52,174 nucleotides of DNA from Porticoccaceae bacterium (GCA_018663035.1 JABJEX010000061.1:1-52174), one strand, 5' to 3'; positions 27,062-35,309 are shown, counted from the stretch's first letter. The notes: generated by a model from the letters alone, not told the origin. Made by a program: numbers and translations.

Positions 27062-27778
27062 ATGACAGAGAAAAGTCCGACATTACCGCAGTTTGCGCTA
27101 ATAAAGCAGTATCTGCGAGGCCACATAGAATCTGGTGACTGGCCGGTAGGTACCCGTACACCATCAGAGAATGACCTAGCCTCTTTGTTTTCCGTGAGCC
27201 GTATGACGGCGCGCAGAGCCGTTCAGGAGCTTGCAGATGAGGGGCTGCTATTAAGAGTGCCGGGATCAGGGTCATTTGTGGCGGAACCAGAGGTTACCAG
27301 GCCGCAGTTTGAGCTATTTGATCCCCTCAGCAACGCCCAGGCTAGCGGAGCTTATAGCAACCGAATACTGGGGTTAGACAATATTGCTGCTGACCAAGCC
27401 ATGGCAAATCTAATGGGATTGAATATAGGTGCTAGGCTCCATCAGCTAACCTTAGTGCACCTAGACTCAGAGCGGCCCGTTCAGTGGCAGCAACTGCATA
27501 TTGATGTGTCCTTGGCGCCTGCACTGCCTAAGCAAAGCTTCAAAAAAATAACGCCTCAAGCCTATTTAGACTGGCTGTCTCCCAGCACATCTGCAGAGCA
27601 TCGGTTAGAGGCTGTGCTGCCAACACCTGCCCAGCGTAGAGAATTAGCTCTGACTCAGGATGGGGCTGGCGTATGCATGCAGCTCCGGCAGCGATCTTGG
27701 AGCCAGAGTCAGGTGCAGAGCTTATCGATTTCTGTATTTCCAGCGAGCCTGTTGCAGTTAGGCGCTGAGCTAAGCTAA
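27062..27778 (+). CDS. GntR-family (HutC subfamily) transcriptional regulator
   Basis: A 238-residue regulator with an N-terminal winged helix (about 8-75). Its recognition part is RTPSENDLASLFSVSRMTARRAVQELADEGLL. A C-terminal UTRA-type effector domain (about 90-235) is the mark of the HutC/FadR-unlike branch that senses small metabolites such as urocanate or sugar phosphates. No histidine-degradation gene is nearby, so the effector is unknown. Its likely targets are its own promoter and the NYN gene that follows 13 bases after the stop, because three TGTATATAC palindromes surround the regulator promoter. Confidence 0.87.
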   Translation: MTEKSPTLPQFALIKQYLRGHIESGDWPVGTRTPSENDLASLFSVSRMTARRAVQELADEGLLLRVPGSGSFVAEPEVTRPQFELFDPLSNAQASGAYSNRILGLDNIAADQAMANLMGLNIGARLHQLTLVHLDSERPVQWQQLHIDVSLAPALPKQSFKKITPQAYLDWLSPSTSAEHRLEAVLPTPAQRRELALTQDGAGVCMQLRQRSWSQSQVQSLSISVFPASLLQLGAELS

Positions 27779-27791
27779 CACTGAGGGTGGT

Positions 27792-28292
27792 ATGAAAAAA
27801 CTGGCTGTTTTTGTGGATGTGCAAAACATTTATTACACGGTTAAGCAGCATTATGGCTGTCACTTTAACTACTCTGCTCTGTGGCGGCAGCTTGAGCAGG
27901 GACTAGATGAGCCCTACGAAATTGTACTCGCCAATGCCTATGCTATTGCCCGCAATGATCTCCGCCAGCAGGTCTTTCAGCAGATTCTTAGAGATATAGG
28001 CTTCGAGGTAAAGCTCAAGCCCTATATTCAGCGTGCCGATGGTTCTGCCAAGGGAGATTGGGATGTGGGTATTACTATTGATGTTATGGACGCAGTCGCA
28101 GGTCGAGAGCTTCAAATAGATAGGGTAGTGTTGCTTTCGGGGGACGGTGATTTTGACCTATTGCTAAAACGTATCAAGCAGGGGCATGGGGTAAATAGCA
28201 CTGTTTATGCTGTGTCTGCTCTGACAGCGACATCGCTTATTGATGCCGCTACAGAGTTTCGGCCTATCGAAGAGAGCTTGCTACTTAGGTAA
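27792..28292 (+). CDS. NYN-domain (PIN-like) putative ribonuclease, LabA/DUF88 type
   Basis: A 166-residue single NYN domain. Acidic catalytic positions are visible in FVDVQNIYY (Asp9), KGDWDVGITIDVMD (two Asp) and LSGDGDFDLLLK (two Asp), the arrangement that binds Mg2+ in PIN-like nucleases. Substrate RNA is unknown. The gene starts 13 bases after the GntR stop and shares its direction, so the two are likely co-transcribed under GntR control. Its stop overlaps that of the convergent gene by eight bases. Confidence 0.85.
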   Translation: MKKLAVFVDVQNIYYTVKQHYGCHFNYSALWRQLEQGLDEPYEIVLANAYAIARNDLRQQVFQQILRDIGFEVKLKPYIQRADGSAKGDWDVGITIDVMDAVAGRELQIDRVVLLSGDGDFDLLLKRIKQGHGVNSTVYAVSALTATSLIDAATEFRPIEESLLLR

Positions 28293-28671
28293 TAATGCCC
28301 CCACCTTGCATGCCTGCACCACCCATGCCTCCCTGGCCACCCTGACCGGGAACCACAATCTGCGAGGCTTGCTCGCGACGCATACGCTCTAGTTCTTTCG
28401 CGGCTTCATCAACAGCAATAGCCGCTTTTCCGGCAAAATCTGCTGCTGCTTCACCAATGGTCGTTCCCTCTAGCGCAAAGTTGAGTGGAATAGCGCCCAT
28501 GGGAGTCATTACCTGAGCTGACCCAAAGAACGCAACGTCGCGGCTGCTATCATCTGAGCCGTCGGCATTGACTGGGATAAGTTTTCGAATAGCGCCCATT
28601 TTTTGGTCAGTGTAGTTTTCTTCGCGGAACAGCCCATTGGGATCCATTGCGTTATCTGCTTCGTTACTCAT
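28285..28671 (-). CDS. Conserved hypothetical protein with Gly/Met-rich tail
   Basis: A 128-residue acidic, soluble protein that I cannot assign to a characterised family. Residues 1-60 contain NGLFREENYTDQKMGAIRKL, and 60-85 hold a MTPMGAIPLNF segment. Residues about 85-112 form a charged amphipathic helix (EAAKELERMRRE). The C-terminus is a low-complexity Gly/Met/Gln tail. The general pattern resembles a family of small cytoplasmic proteins of gammaproteobacteria with no known role. It has no signal peptide or membrane segment. It is followed, in the same direction, by arsJ after 70 bases on the downstream side of this locus, but the two belong to separate transcripts by position. Confidence 0.65.
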   Translation of the reverse strand: MSNEADNAMDPNGLFREENYTDQKMGAIRKLIPVNADGSDDSSRDVAFFGSAQVMTPMGAIPLNFALEGTTIGEAAADFAGKAAIAVDEAAKELERMRREQASQIVVPGQGGQGGMGGAGMQGGGIIT

Positions 28672-28742
28672 GGAAAGCCTTAATATAGTAGTGAAATGAA
28701 AACCGGTACCCTAGCAGACCTGCGGGCAAAGCTCTAGGATGA

Positions 28743-29924
28743 TTACTGCTTCAGGCCTTTGGCAATCATCGCACTCAGGGCGATCATAAGTGATGATGCC
28801 AGCAAGCAGCTAATCAGTCCGAATTGCTGATATAGCAGCCCAGACAGAATAGTTCCCAGCAGGCGCCCACCAGCATTGGCCATATAGTAGAAGCCCACAT
28901 CTAATGAGACTGCATCGCGCCGCGCGAAGGCAACGATTAGATAGGAATGCAGGCTGGAATTAATGGCAAAAATCGCTCCGAATATCAGTAGCCCTGCGAC
29001 AAGAAAAAGATTGGCATCAAACCCCCAGTGCAGTGCAGCGGCAATTCCACAAGGTATGGCGCAGAGCCAGATTGCCCAAACAAATAGTGTCGAACCTCCG
29101 GGCCTTAAATGATTACCGGTGATCTTTGGCGCCAGGGCTTGAACCGCACCATAGGCAATAATCCAAGAAGCCATCAGGCTGCCGACCTGCACGTGGCTCC
29201 AGCCCAGCTGGCTTTGCAAAAATACCGGTAGAGACACTACAAACCAGACATCTCTGGAGGCAAATAGAAACAGCCTGGCTGCGGCTAGTCGATTGACAGC
29301 CGAGCTGGTTGAAAAACTCTGGGTAAATGGTTGTCTATTGGTGCCCGGCTGATTATCCAGCAACAACAAGCTGGCCAGCAGAGTCAACAATAGCAGACCC
29401 ATCATGACAAGGATGCTGCCCTGAAAGCCTATGCTTGCAAGCAGAGCGCCACCAAGGAAAAACCCGAGGCCCTTGAGGGCATTTTTAGACCCAGTTAATA
29501 ACGCTACCCAGCGATAGAGTCGGCTCTGCTCGGTGTCTGGCATCAGCAGTTTAATGCTGCTTTTTGCGCTCATTTTATTGAGGTCTTTGGCGATGCCCGA
29601 AATCGCCTGAGCCACCATCACATAGACAACCGATAATAAAGATGGGTCTGCTAGTAGCAGCGCCAAGGCCAGTATCTGCAACCCTAAGCCAAGCTGCATG
29701 GTCAGCGTCAAACCGCAGCGCGAAGCTAGCCAGCCTCCATACAGATTGGTGACCATGCCAAAAAATTCATAGAGCAAGAACAGGCTGGCTATCTCGAGAG
29801 GGCTATAACCTAGGTTATGAAAAAATAGCAGCACCAGCATGCGCAGGGCGCCATCCGTCAAAGTGAATGCCCAGTAACTGAGGGTAACAGTGATGTATTG
29901 GCCTAGGGCCGATGCCAGTCTCAT
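28743..29924 (-). CDS. arsJ: ArsJ, organoarsenical (1-arseno-3-phosphoglycerate) efflux MFS transporter
   Basis: A 393-residue major-facilitator protein with about 12 membrane helices. The N-terminal region TLSYWAFTLTDGALRMLVLL and the loop GIAKDLNKMSAKSSIK are typical of ArsJ. ArsJ exports 1-arseno-3-phosphoglycerate, the unstable product made by a partner GAPDH from arsenate and glyceraldehyde 3-phosphate. That GAPDH gene is directly upstream in the same direction with a 14-base gap, which makes the call firm. No arsR, arsC or arsB is present in the window. The pair lies a few kilobases from the phosphate-uptake genes. Confidence 0.92.
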   Translation of the reverse strand: MRLASALGQYITVTLSYWAFTLTDGALRMLVLLFFHNLGYSPLEIASLFLLYEFFGMVTNLYGGWLASRCGLTLTMQLGLGLQILALALLLADPSLLSVVYVMVAQAISGIAKDLNKMSAKSSIKLLMPDTEQSRLYRWVALLTGSKNALKGLGFFLGGALLASIGFQGSILVMMGLLLLTLLASLLLLDNQPGTNRQPFTQSFSTSSAVNRLAAARLFLFASRDVWFVVSLPVFLQSQLGWSHVQVGSLMASWIIAYGAVQALAPKITGNHLRPGGSTLFVWAIWLCAIPCGIAAALHWGFDANLFLVAGLLIFGAIFAINSSLHSYLIVAFARRDAVSLDVGFYYMANAGGRLLGTILSGLLYQQFGLISCLLASSLMIALSAMIAKGLKQ

Positions 29925-29938
29925 AGCGCCTTAATATC

Positions 29939-30952
29939 TCAGAGGGACGCGGCTATTTTCTCAGCCAATTCCATCATCCGATTGACATAGCCAATCTCGT
30001 TGTCGTACCAGATAAGTACCTTTACCTGTGACTGGTTAATTACCATGGTGCTGGGGCCATCTACTATGCCGGAGCGGCGATCATTGGTGTAGTCTACCGA
30101 CACCAGGGGCAGGGTCTCAAAGCCCAGGATGCCTTTGAGGCGGCCGTTGGCAGCGGTCTCTAGAGCCTCATTTACCTGGTCCGCAGTCACAGATTTTTTT
30201 AACTCAAACACACAGTCAGTGAGTGAGGCGTTGGCCAATGGCACGCGCACTGCCAACCCATTGAGGCGGCCTTTAAGCTCTGGGAAGATTTCTGTAATTG
30301 CTGTTGCTGAGCCAGTGCTGGTCGGAATCAGTGACATGCTGCTAGCGCGAGCACGTCGCAAATCGCTATGGTATTCATCGAGAATACTCTGGGTGTTGGT
30401 GATGTCATGAATGGTGGTAATGGCACCATGCTCTATACCAAAAGTTTGATGCAGCACGTCAATTACTGGCGCCAGACAATTGGTAGTGCAGGAGGCGGCA
30501 GTAACAATGTTTTGCCCCTGATACCTGTGGTCATTAACGCCCATCACCACATTAAGTACTCGCTCCTCTGGCAGACCTTTGATGGGTGCTGAGACCAGCA
30601 CTTTTCTAACGCCCTGTGCAAAGAAGGGGTCTAGCAGAGCTTCTGTTTTAAGAGTCCCGGTGCACTCAACAATCAGATCGACTTTGGCTTCTGCCCAGGG
30701 TGTGGTTTCAATGGTCGCACATTGCGAGTAACCAATAATCTTATCATCTACAGTGATTTGATCACTGTTAGCGCTGATATCTGCATCCCAGGTTCCATGA
30801 ACAGAATCAAATTTAAGAAGGTGAGCCGCACTCTTAGCGTCGCCAGCAATTTCATTGATATGGACAACTTCGAAACCAGCGGCACCCCAGGATTCTCGAA
30901 GAGCGAGCCGACCAATGCGACCAAAGCCATTTATACCTACTTTTACTGTCAT
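29939..30952 (-). CDS. ArsJ-associated glyceraldehyde-3-phosphate dehydrogenase
   Basis: A 337-residue type I GAPDH. The NAD-binding start is KVGINGFGRIGRLALRE, the catalytic Cys lies in AASCTTNC, and the substrate region is RVPLANASLTD. In ArsJ operons this paralogue uses arsenate instead of phosphate to form 1-arseno-3-phosphoglycerate for export. It is therefore better read as a detoxification enzyme than as the housekeeping GAPDH; this is inference from the adjacent arsJ. The ribosome-binding site before the ATG is weak. A Pho-box-like site with a CATAAT box 10 bp downstream lies just ahead. Confidence 0.93.
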   Translation of the reverse strand: MTVKVGINGFGRIGRLALRESWGAAGFEVVHINEIAGDAKSAAHLLKFDSVHGTWDADISANSDQITVDDKIIGYSQCATIETTPWAEAKVDLIVECTGTLKTEALLDPFFAQGVRKVLVSAPIKGLPEERVLNVVMGVNDHRYQGQNIVTAASCTTNCLAPVIDVLHQTFGIEHGAITTIHDITNTQSILDEYHSDLRRARASSMSLIPTSTGSATAITEIFPELKGRLNGLAVRVPLANASLTDCVFELKKSVTADQVNEALETAANGRLKGILGFETLPLVSVDYTNDRRSGIVDGPSTMVINQSQVKVLIWYDNEIGYVNRMMELAEKIAASL

Positions 30953-30981
30953 TTTTTCAAGCCATTTAGAAGATGAATTTT

Positions 30982-31015
30982 ATTATGCTCGGGCTGTGTT
31001 ACAGCTTTATGTCTA
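30982..31015 (-). promoter_or_regulatory. Candidate Pho box and -10 of the GAPDH-arsJ operon
   Basis: On the minus strand TAGACATAAAGCTGTAAC (31015-30998) matches the 18-bp Pho-box consensus at about 13 positions, mostly in the second half. CATAAT (30987-30982) follows after exactly 10 bp, the spacing also seen at the other three Pho boxes in this window. Transcription would start near 30975. The match is imperfect, so this remains a candidate. Confidence 0.45.
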
Positions 31016-31204
31016 GATCAAAAAGAGACTCAGCACACAGTATGGCATTTTAGCTATCTTTTTGAGAACTGGATAACCTCTTAACTGCGATCCTATCGAG
31101 AGACCGGCAGCTCTAACAAGCCTATAAATGGGATCATCAATTTCGAGCAACGATTGATTTTGTAAGAAAGGGACTTTAATTAGCGAAACAAGAGGAAAGG
31201 ACTC

Positions 31205-31372
31205 ATGAATTTATTTAGCTTTGGCTGCCTATCTACCATTGCCCTCGGTGCTTTATTTGGAACATCAATTGGTTTTTTTGCGTACGGAGCAGATGTTTGG
31301 GTCAGTACAGGCATTGGTTGTGGTTTGGGTGCCTGTGTAGCGATAAGCGAAATATCCCCTATCTTTGACTAG
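31205..31372 (+). CDS. Small glycine-rich membrane protein, 55 residues
   Basis: A short gene preceded by GAGGAAAGG at good spacing and followed by a strong terminator. The product is hydrophobic, with two predicted membrane helices (about 8-27 and 33-48) packed with Gly/Ala (ALGALFGTSIG and GIGCGLGACVA), three Cys residues, and an acidic end (SEISPIFD). I recognise no family. Its own ribosome-binding site and terminator between the ArsJ operon and slyD support a real monocistronic gene. Function unknown. Confidence 0.65.
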   Translation: MNLFSFGCLSTIALGALFGTSIGFFAYGADVWVSTGIGCGLGACVAISEISPIFD

Positions 31373-31411
31373 CAATATCAGCAGAATTTATTCACGGACT
31401 CTCCCCCACTT

Positions 31412-31436
31412 GGCCACCCTTAGGTGGCCTTTTTTA
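31412..31436 (+). terminator. Intrinsic terminator after the 55-residue protein gene
   Basis: GGCCACC (31412-31418) pairs with GGTGGCC (31423-31429) around the loop CTTA, followed by seven T. It points rightward, away from the small gene and towards the convergent slyD. Confidence 0.88.
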
Positions 31437-31460
31437 TGGGCGGCCCGCTAGGGGTTTCTT

Positions 31461-31946
31461 CTAGTGGTGGTGTCCGCCGGGACCGTGCACATGGCCGTGA
31501 GCAATCTCTTCTTCCGTGGCGTCACGGACATCTTCGATGCTGACATCAAAGTTCAGATTCTTGCCCGCCAGCGGATGGTTGCCATCAACGGTGACAATCT
31601 CATCAGTCACTGCAGTGACAGTTACAGGGACAGAGCCACCCTGGCCTGTTTGAGCTTCAAACTGCATACCCACTTCAATCACATCAACACCCTGAAAAGA
31701 GCTGCGTGGGACATCTTGAATTAGTTCTTTTTGAACTTCACCGTAGCCTTCCGCGGCACTAACAGCAACGCTCATGCTGTCGCCAACAGCCTTGCCGGTG
31801 AGTGCATTTTCTAGGCCGGGAATAATATTGCCGGCTCCGTGCAGGTATGCCAAAGGCTCTTTACCAGCCGAACTGTCGAGCTGCTGACCATCATCGTCAG
31901 TTAGGCTGTAGTGAAAGCTAACAGCACTGTTTTCTTTAATTGTCAT
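31461..31946 (-). CDS. slyD: FKBP-type peptidyl-prolyl isomerase, SlyD-like
   Basis: A 161-residue FKBP with an inserted-in-flap chaperone domain, as in SlyD. The FKBP start SAVSFHYSLTDDDGQQLDSS and GNIIPGLENAL frame residues 1-65. The IF domain lies at about 70-125, and the FKBP strand HPLAGKNLNFDV closes the fold. The tail is short and His-rich (HGHVHGPGGHHH), a metal-binding end that is shorter and lacks the many Cys of E. coli SlyD. It acts in cytoplasmic folding and nickel handling. It is divergent from phoB. Confidence 0.9.
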   Translation of the reverse strand: MTIKENSAVSFHYSLTDDDGQQLDSSAGKEPLAYLHGAGNIIPGLENALTGKAVGDSMSVAVSAAEGYGEVQKELIQDVPRSSFQGVDVIEVGMQFEAQTGQGGSVPVTVTAVTDEIVTVDGNHPLAGKNLNFDVSIEDVRDATEEEIAHGHVHGPGGHHH

Positions 31947-32042
31947 GGTGGTTTCCAGTGGGTAATAAATAAGGGCGTCATTATGCTTTAACCTAAAACA
32001 AATATCGAATCTGCAAACAAAAGATGCATGGCCTGCAGCCTT

Positions 32043-32076
32043 CTGTCATATTTGTGTCATGTAACCGTAATTTAAT
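32043..32076 (+). promoter_or_regulatory. Pho box and -10 of phoBR
   Basis: CTGTCATATTTGTGTCAT (32043-32060) is a near-consensus Pho box. TTTAAT (32071-32076), five of six bases of a -10, follows after 10 bp. PhoB-P would bind here to autoactivate phoBR. Confidence 0.85.
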
Positions 32077-32109
32077 GAGCTGACATATATGACAAAAGAG
32101 AGCAATCAT

Positions 32110-32811
32110 ATGCCTGAGCATACGATCTTGTTAGTCGATGACGAAGCAGCGATTAGAGATATGTTAAGCATTGCTTTGGAGGCTGCGGGCTATAATATTT
32201 TATCCGCCGAAAATGCGCAGCAGGCGCACGCTATTATTGTTGATCAGCATCCCGACCTGGTTTTGTTGGACTGGATGATGCCTGGTACAACAGGTTTGGA
32301 GCTTTTGCGCCGGCTTAAGCGCGAGGAACTCACCGAAAAAGTTCCGGTCATTATGCTTACCGCCAAAGCAGAAGAGGGCAGCAAAATTTCTGGGCTCGAC
32401 GCTGGTGCCGATGATTACATCGCCAAGCCATTCTCACCTAGGGAATTAATATCTCGAGTTAAGGCAGTGTTGCGTCGCGTCGGTCGAGAGGCGCTTAAAG
32501 ATCCTATTATTGTGGGTGAAATGGTATTCGACCCTCTCGGACACCGAGTCAGCATTGCCAATAATTCGATCGACTTGGGCCCAACCGAATATCGTCTGTT
32601 GCAGTTCTTTTTGACCCATCAGGAGCGAGTCTTCTCTCGTGACCAGATTCTCGATTATGTCTGGGGTGGCAATGTCTATCTAGATGAGCGAACAGTAGAC
32701 GTGCATATTCGTCGGTTGAGAAAGGCAATTTCGGTTGCAGGACATGAAAACTATGTGCAGACTGTGAGAGGAGCCGGATATAGGTTCTCCACTCAAATCC
32801 AACATGCGTAG
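32110..32811 (+). CDS. phoB: Phosphate regulon response regulator PhoB
   Basis: An OmpR-family regulator of 233 residues. The receiver domain (1-120) has the acidic pair in LLVDDEA, the phospho-acceptor Asp in LLDWMMPG and Lys in AKPFSPREL. The winged helix (about 130-230) includes RTVDVHIRRLRKA and VRGAGYRF. The ATG at 32110 is favoured over 32089 because the family begins two or three residues before the first strand and AGAGAG sits upstream; 32089 remains possible. phoR follows 17 bases later. PhoB binds the Pho boxes described here. Confidence 0.95.
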   Translation: MPEHTILLVDDEAAIRDMLSIALEAAGYNILSAENAQQAHAIIVDQHPDLVLLDWMMPGTTGLELLRRLKREELTEKVPVIMLTAKAEEGSKISGLDAGADDYIAKPFSPRELISRVKAVLRRVGREALKDPIIVGEMVFDPLGHRVSIANNSIDLGPTEYRLLQFFLTHQERVFSRDQILDYVWGGNVYLDERTVDVHIRRLRKAISVAGHENYVQTVRGAGYRFSTQIQHA

Positions 32812-32828
32812 CAAAGGGTGCATATTCA

Positions 32829-34106
32829 TTGCGACCGGGAATGCATACAGAGTTATGGCGTATTATTCTGGCCGGGTTGTTTGCCCTTCTAATCGGCTGG
32901 AGTCTTGGCTATCCCTTTGAAGCCGTACTTGTAGGTGTTGCCCTCTATATGGTGTGGACCTTTAGCACCATTTCGAATTTATTTAACTGGATTGACAAAG
33001 GTATGCGCGACATACCGCCGGATGCCGATGGTGTCTGGGGGGAAATCAGCGACACCCTTAATCGTCAGCGTCGCCGCCATCGCCGCAGTCAAAGCAAAAT
33101 GCGCAGCACAATCAAACGGGTTACTAGGGTCACCGAGGCCTTAGATCAAGGTGTATTGGTCCTGCGCAGCGACCTGACCTTGGATTGGTGGAACAGCTCG
33201 GCAAAAAGTCTGCTGGGTTTGCGCTCATCTGACAGAGGCAGTGCGATCGTCAACCTCATCCGCGATCCTAAGTTTGTTAACTATATTCATCAACAGGCGT
33301 TTGATACTTCGATACAGATGCGATCGACTTTGCACGAGGGCAGGTTACTCGACTATTCAGCATCCTACTTTAGTGGCGAAGAGGTTGTCTTAGTCATCAC
33401 TGATATTACCCGTCTCGACAATCTCGAGCGTTTGCGCAAAGAATTTGTCGGCAATATTTCCCATGAGCTGCGCACCCCCTTAACGGTGCTCAGAGGTTAT
33501 GTTGAAACACTAAAAGACATGCCCGGCAACACTGATATAGCGGATAAAGCATTTGACCAGATGGCCACTCAGGTTAATCGCATGCAAACCCTGGCTGACG
33601 ATCTGATAGTGTTGTCTCGCTTTGAGGCCGATTCAAATGTCTCGGACCATTCACCCATAGAGTTGCACAGCCTATTACAAGAGATTGTAGCGGAAGCAAC
33701 CCAGCTCAGTAACGGCAGCCACAATCTAAGGATGAACTGCGACCCGTCAGTGCAGCTCTGTGTGGAAATGCATGGCCTGCGCAGTGCTCTAGGTAATATA
33801 GTTTTTAATGCGGTGCGTCATAATCCTGCAGGAGCAGATATTGAGATCAATGTCGAGCAGACCGCTGGTTATGTGTCGGTGAGAATCAAAGATAACGGTG
33901 TTGGCATAGACCCGCAGGAAATTCCCTATCTGACAGAGCGATTTTATCGTGGTGATAGTAGCCGCAATTCCGACACCGGAGGAAGCGGTTTGGGTCTTGC
34001 AATTGTTAAGCACGCAGTGGCTCGCTGCGGTGGCAGCCTATATATCAATAGCCGCTTGGGGCAGGGGGCTGAATTTATCTGCCGCTTCCCCTTGCGCGTC
34101 GAATAA
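32829..34106 (+). CDS. phoR: Phosphate regulon sensor kinase PhoR
   Basis: A 425-residue histidine kinase with two N-terminal membrane helices (about 10-45), a basic linker and a PAS domain (about 95-190). The H-box is GNISHELRTPLTVLRGY. The HATPase domain has the N-box NIVFNAVRHNP, DNGVGID and GGSGLGLAIVKH. It phosphorylates PhoB under low phosphate and is held inactive through Pst-PhoU. The start is a TTG at 32829 with AAAGGG upstream, or the ATG at 32841, whose ribosome-binding site is poorly placed. Confidence 0.94.
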   Translation: MRPGMHTELWRIILAGLFALLIGWSLGYPFEAVLVGVALYMVWTFSTISNLFNWIDKGMRDIPPDADGVWGEISDTLNRQRRRHRRSQSKMRSTIKRVTRVTEALDQGVLVLRSDLTLDWWNSSAKSLLGLRSSDRGSAIVNLIRDPKFVNYIHQQAFDTSIQMRSTLHEGRLLDYSASYFSGEEVVLVITDITRLDNLERLRKEFVGNISHELRTPLTVLRGYVETLKDMPGNTDIADKAFDQMATQVNRMQTLADDLIVLSRFEADSNVSDHSPIELHSLLQEIVAEATQLSNGSHNLRMNCDPSVQLCVEMHGLRSALGNIVFNAVRHNPAGADIEINVEQTAGYVSVRIKDNGVGIDPQEIPYLTERFYRGDSSRNSDTGGSGLGLAIVKHAVARCGGSLYINSRLGQGAEFICRFPLRVE

Positions 34107-34136
34107 ATACTCTTTTTAGCTTAGATTGTAGGCGAT

Positions 34137-34164
34137 AAAAAAGGGCACCTAGGTGCCCTTTTTT
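34137..34164. terminator. Bidirectional terminator between phoR and the porin gene
   Basis: A perfect palindrome GGGCACCTAGGTGCCC (34143-34158) flanked by six A on the left and six T on the right. It can end both the phoBR and the convergent porin transcripts. Confidence 0.92.
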
Positions 34165-34196
34165 ACGCTTATTATGCTTGGTTTTCGGTGAGAACC

Positions 34197-35168
34197 TTAG
34201 AATTTGTATTCCATACCGATACCGAATGCACTGTCTTCATCGTCCGAGGAGCCAATTGCCGAATCGGTGTTGTCTGTATAAAACAGGTAGGCTTTGGTTT
34301 TGCTGCTGATTTTATAGTCAGCACCAAGAGAGAATGTATTCTCTTCGTCGCCATCAACATCATCTTCGATGCTACCGAACTGAGCTTTATAGGTGATTTT
34401 ATCTACCTTGTAAGCCGCGCTGATGAAATAACCAGACTCATCTTTAGAGCCTGAATTATCTTCGTTTTGCTGATACATCAGACCAAGCTTAAGAGCGTCC
34501 ACTGAGTACTGGCCCACAATGCGAAGCAAGTCCTGACTGTCAACATCTTGGTCTCCAGCAATCGCAAGGTACAGATTGTCCATGCTGTAATTCAGAGAGT
34601 AAGACATGCCATCAGTGAGGCCTGTATCGTTTTGCCCGTCGCCATCAACGTCTGTGCCCTCAGCTGGAATAGCTGCCAGAGTCCCAGAAAAACCATTTAC
34701 CGAAGGTGATGTGTATGCCACCATGTTGGATACGCGGTTCTCGCCTTCAAAGGTGTTTTTGATGTCACCCTCAAGGTCATTAAAAAGATCGATCTTGCTC
34801 TGAGCAAGTTTAGTCGGCGTATCGTGCTTCCCCGCAAATACCGTACCAAAGCTACCCTCAACACCAGCCATAATGTTGCGCTGACTAAAGGTCTGGCCCT
34901 TGCAGTCGCCGTCGTCAATACAAACTTCGAATTCTGCTTTGTAGATAGCGTAAAGACCTTCGCCAATTTTGGTTTTACCCTTAACGCCTAAGCGTGATGC
35001 GTTACTGTTTAGATTCCACTGGTCGGTCGAGCCATTGTCACTGTTGACTATAGAAAGATTTGCCTTTCCGTAGATGGTGCTGTCGATAGGGCCCTCGGCA
35101 GAGCTGTATGAAGCAAAGCTCAGGGCAGTGGCTATTGCAGTAGCGAGTGCTAATTTATTCATATTCAA
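34197..35168 (-). CDS. Gram-negative general-type porin, Pho-linked
   Basis: A 323-residue outer-membrane beta-barrel porin of the Porin_4 group. Residues 1-24 are a signal peptide ending YSSA. Alternating strands follow, with family features such as STIYGKANLSI at the mature start, NASRLGVKGKTKIG and a terminal strand GIGMEYKF ending in Phe. Several loops are acidic and Asp/Gly-rich. It diverges from pstS, and a Pho box with its own -10 points toward it. It is therefore probably a phosphate-starvation porin, by inference rather than by similarity to OprP/PhoE. Confidence 0.88.
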   Translation of the reverse strand: MNMNKLALATAIATALSFASYSSAEGPIDSTIYGKANLSIVNSDNGSTDQWNLNSNASRLGVKGKTKIGEGLYAIYKAEFEVCIDDGDCKGQTFSQRNIMAGVEGSFGTVFAGKHDTPTKLAQSKIDLFNDLEGDIKNTFEGENRVSNMVAYTSPSVNGFSGTLAAIPAEGTDVDGDGQNDTGLTDGMSYSLNYSMDNLYLAIAGDQDVDSQDLLRIVGQYSVDALKLGLMYQQNEDNSGSKDESGYFISAAYKVDKITYKAQFGSIEDDVDGDEENTFSLGADYKISSKTKAYLFYTDNTDSAIGSSDDEDSAFGIGMEYKF

Positions 35169-35275
35169 TCCCCAAAAAGATTATTTCGTTGGGCTAAGGC
35201 CCTTAAACATTGCAAACTAAAGGCCCAATTAAAAAATTTGTGCCTGTATATGCAGAGTTATTCTGCAACGATTAC

Positions 35276-35309
35276 AACATACGCAAGCAATATGACAAAA
35301 ATATTACAG
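35276..35309 (-). promoter_or_regulatory. Pho box and -10 of the porin gene
   Basis: On the minus strand CTGTAATATTTTTGTCAT (35309-35292) is a Pho box. TATGTT (35281-35276) follows after 10 bp. It lies 107 bases before the porin ATG, back to back with the pstS Pho box. Confidence 0.75.

Noticed and set aside
32081-32094. TGACATATATGACA palindrome just before phoB
   Set aside because: The two half-sites are 9 bp apart rather than the 11-bp period of a Pho box; the box at 32043 explains the control.
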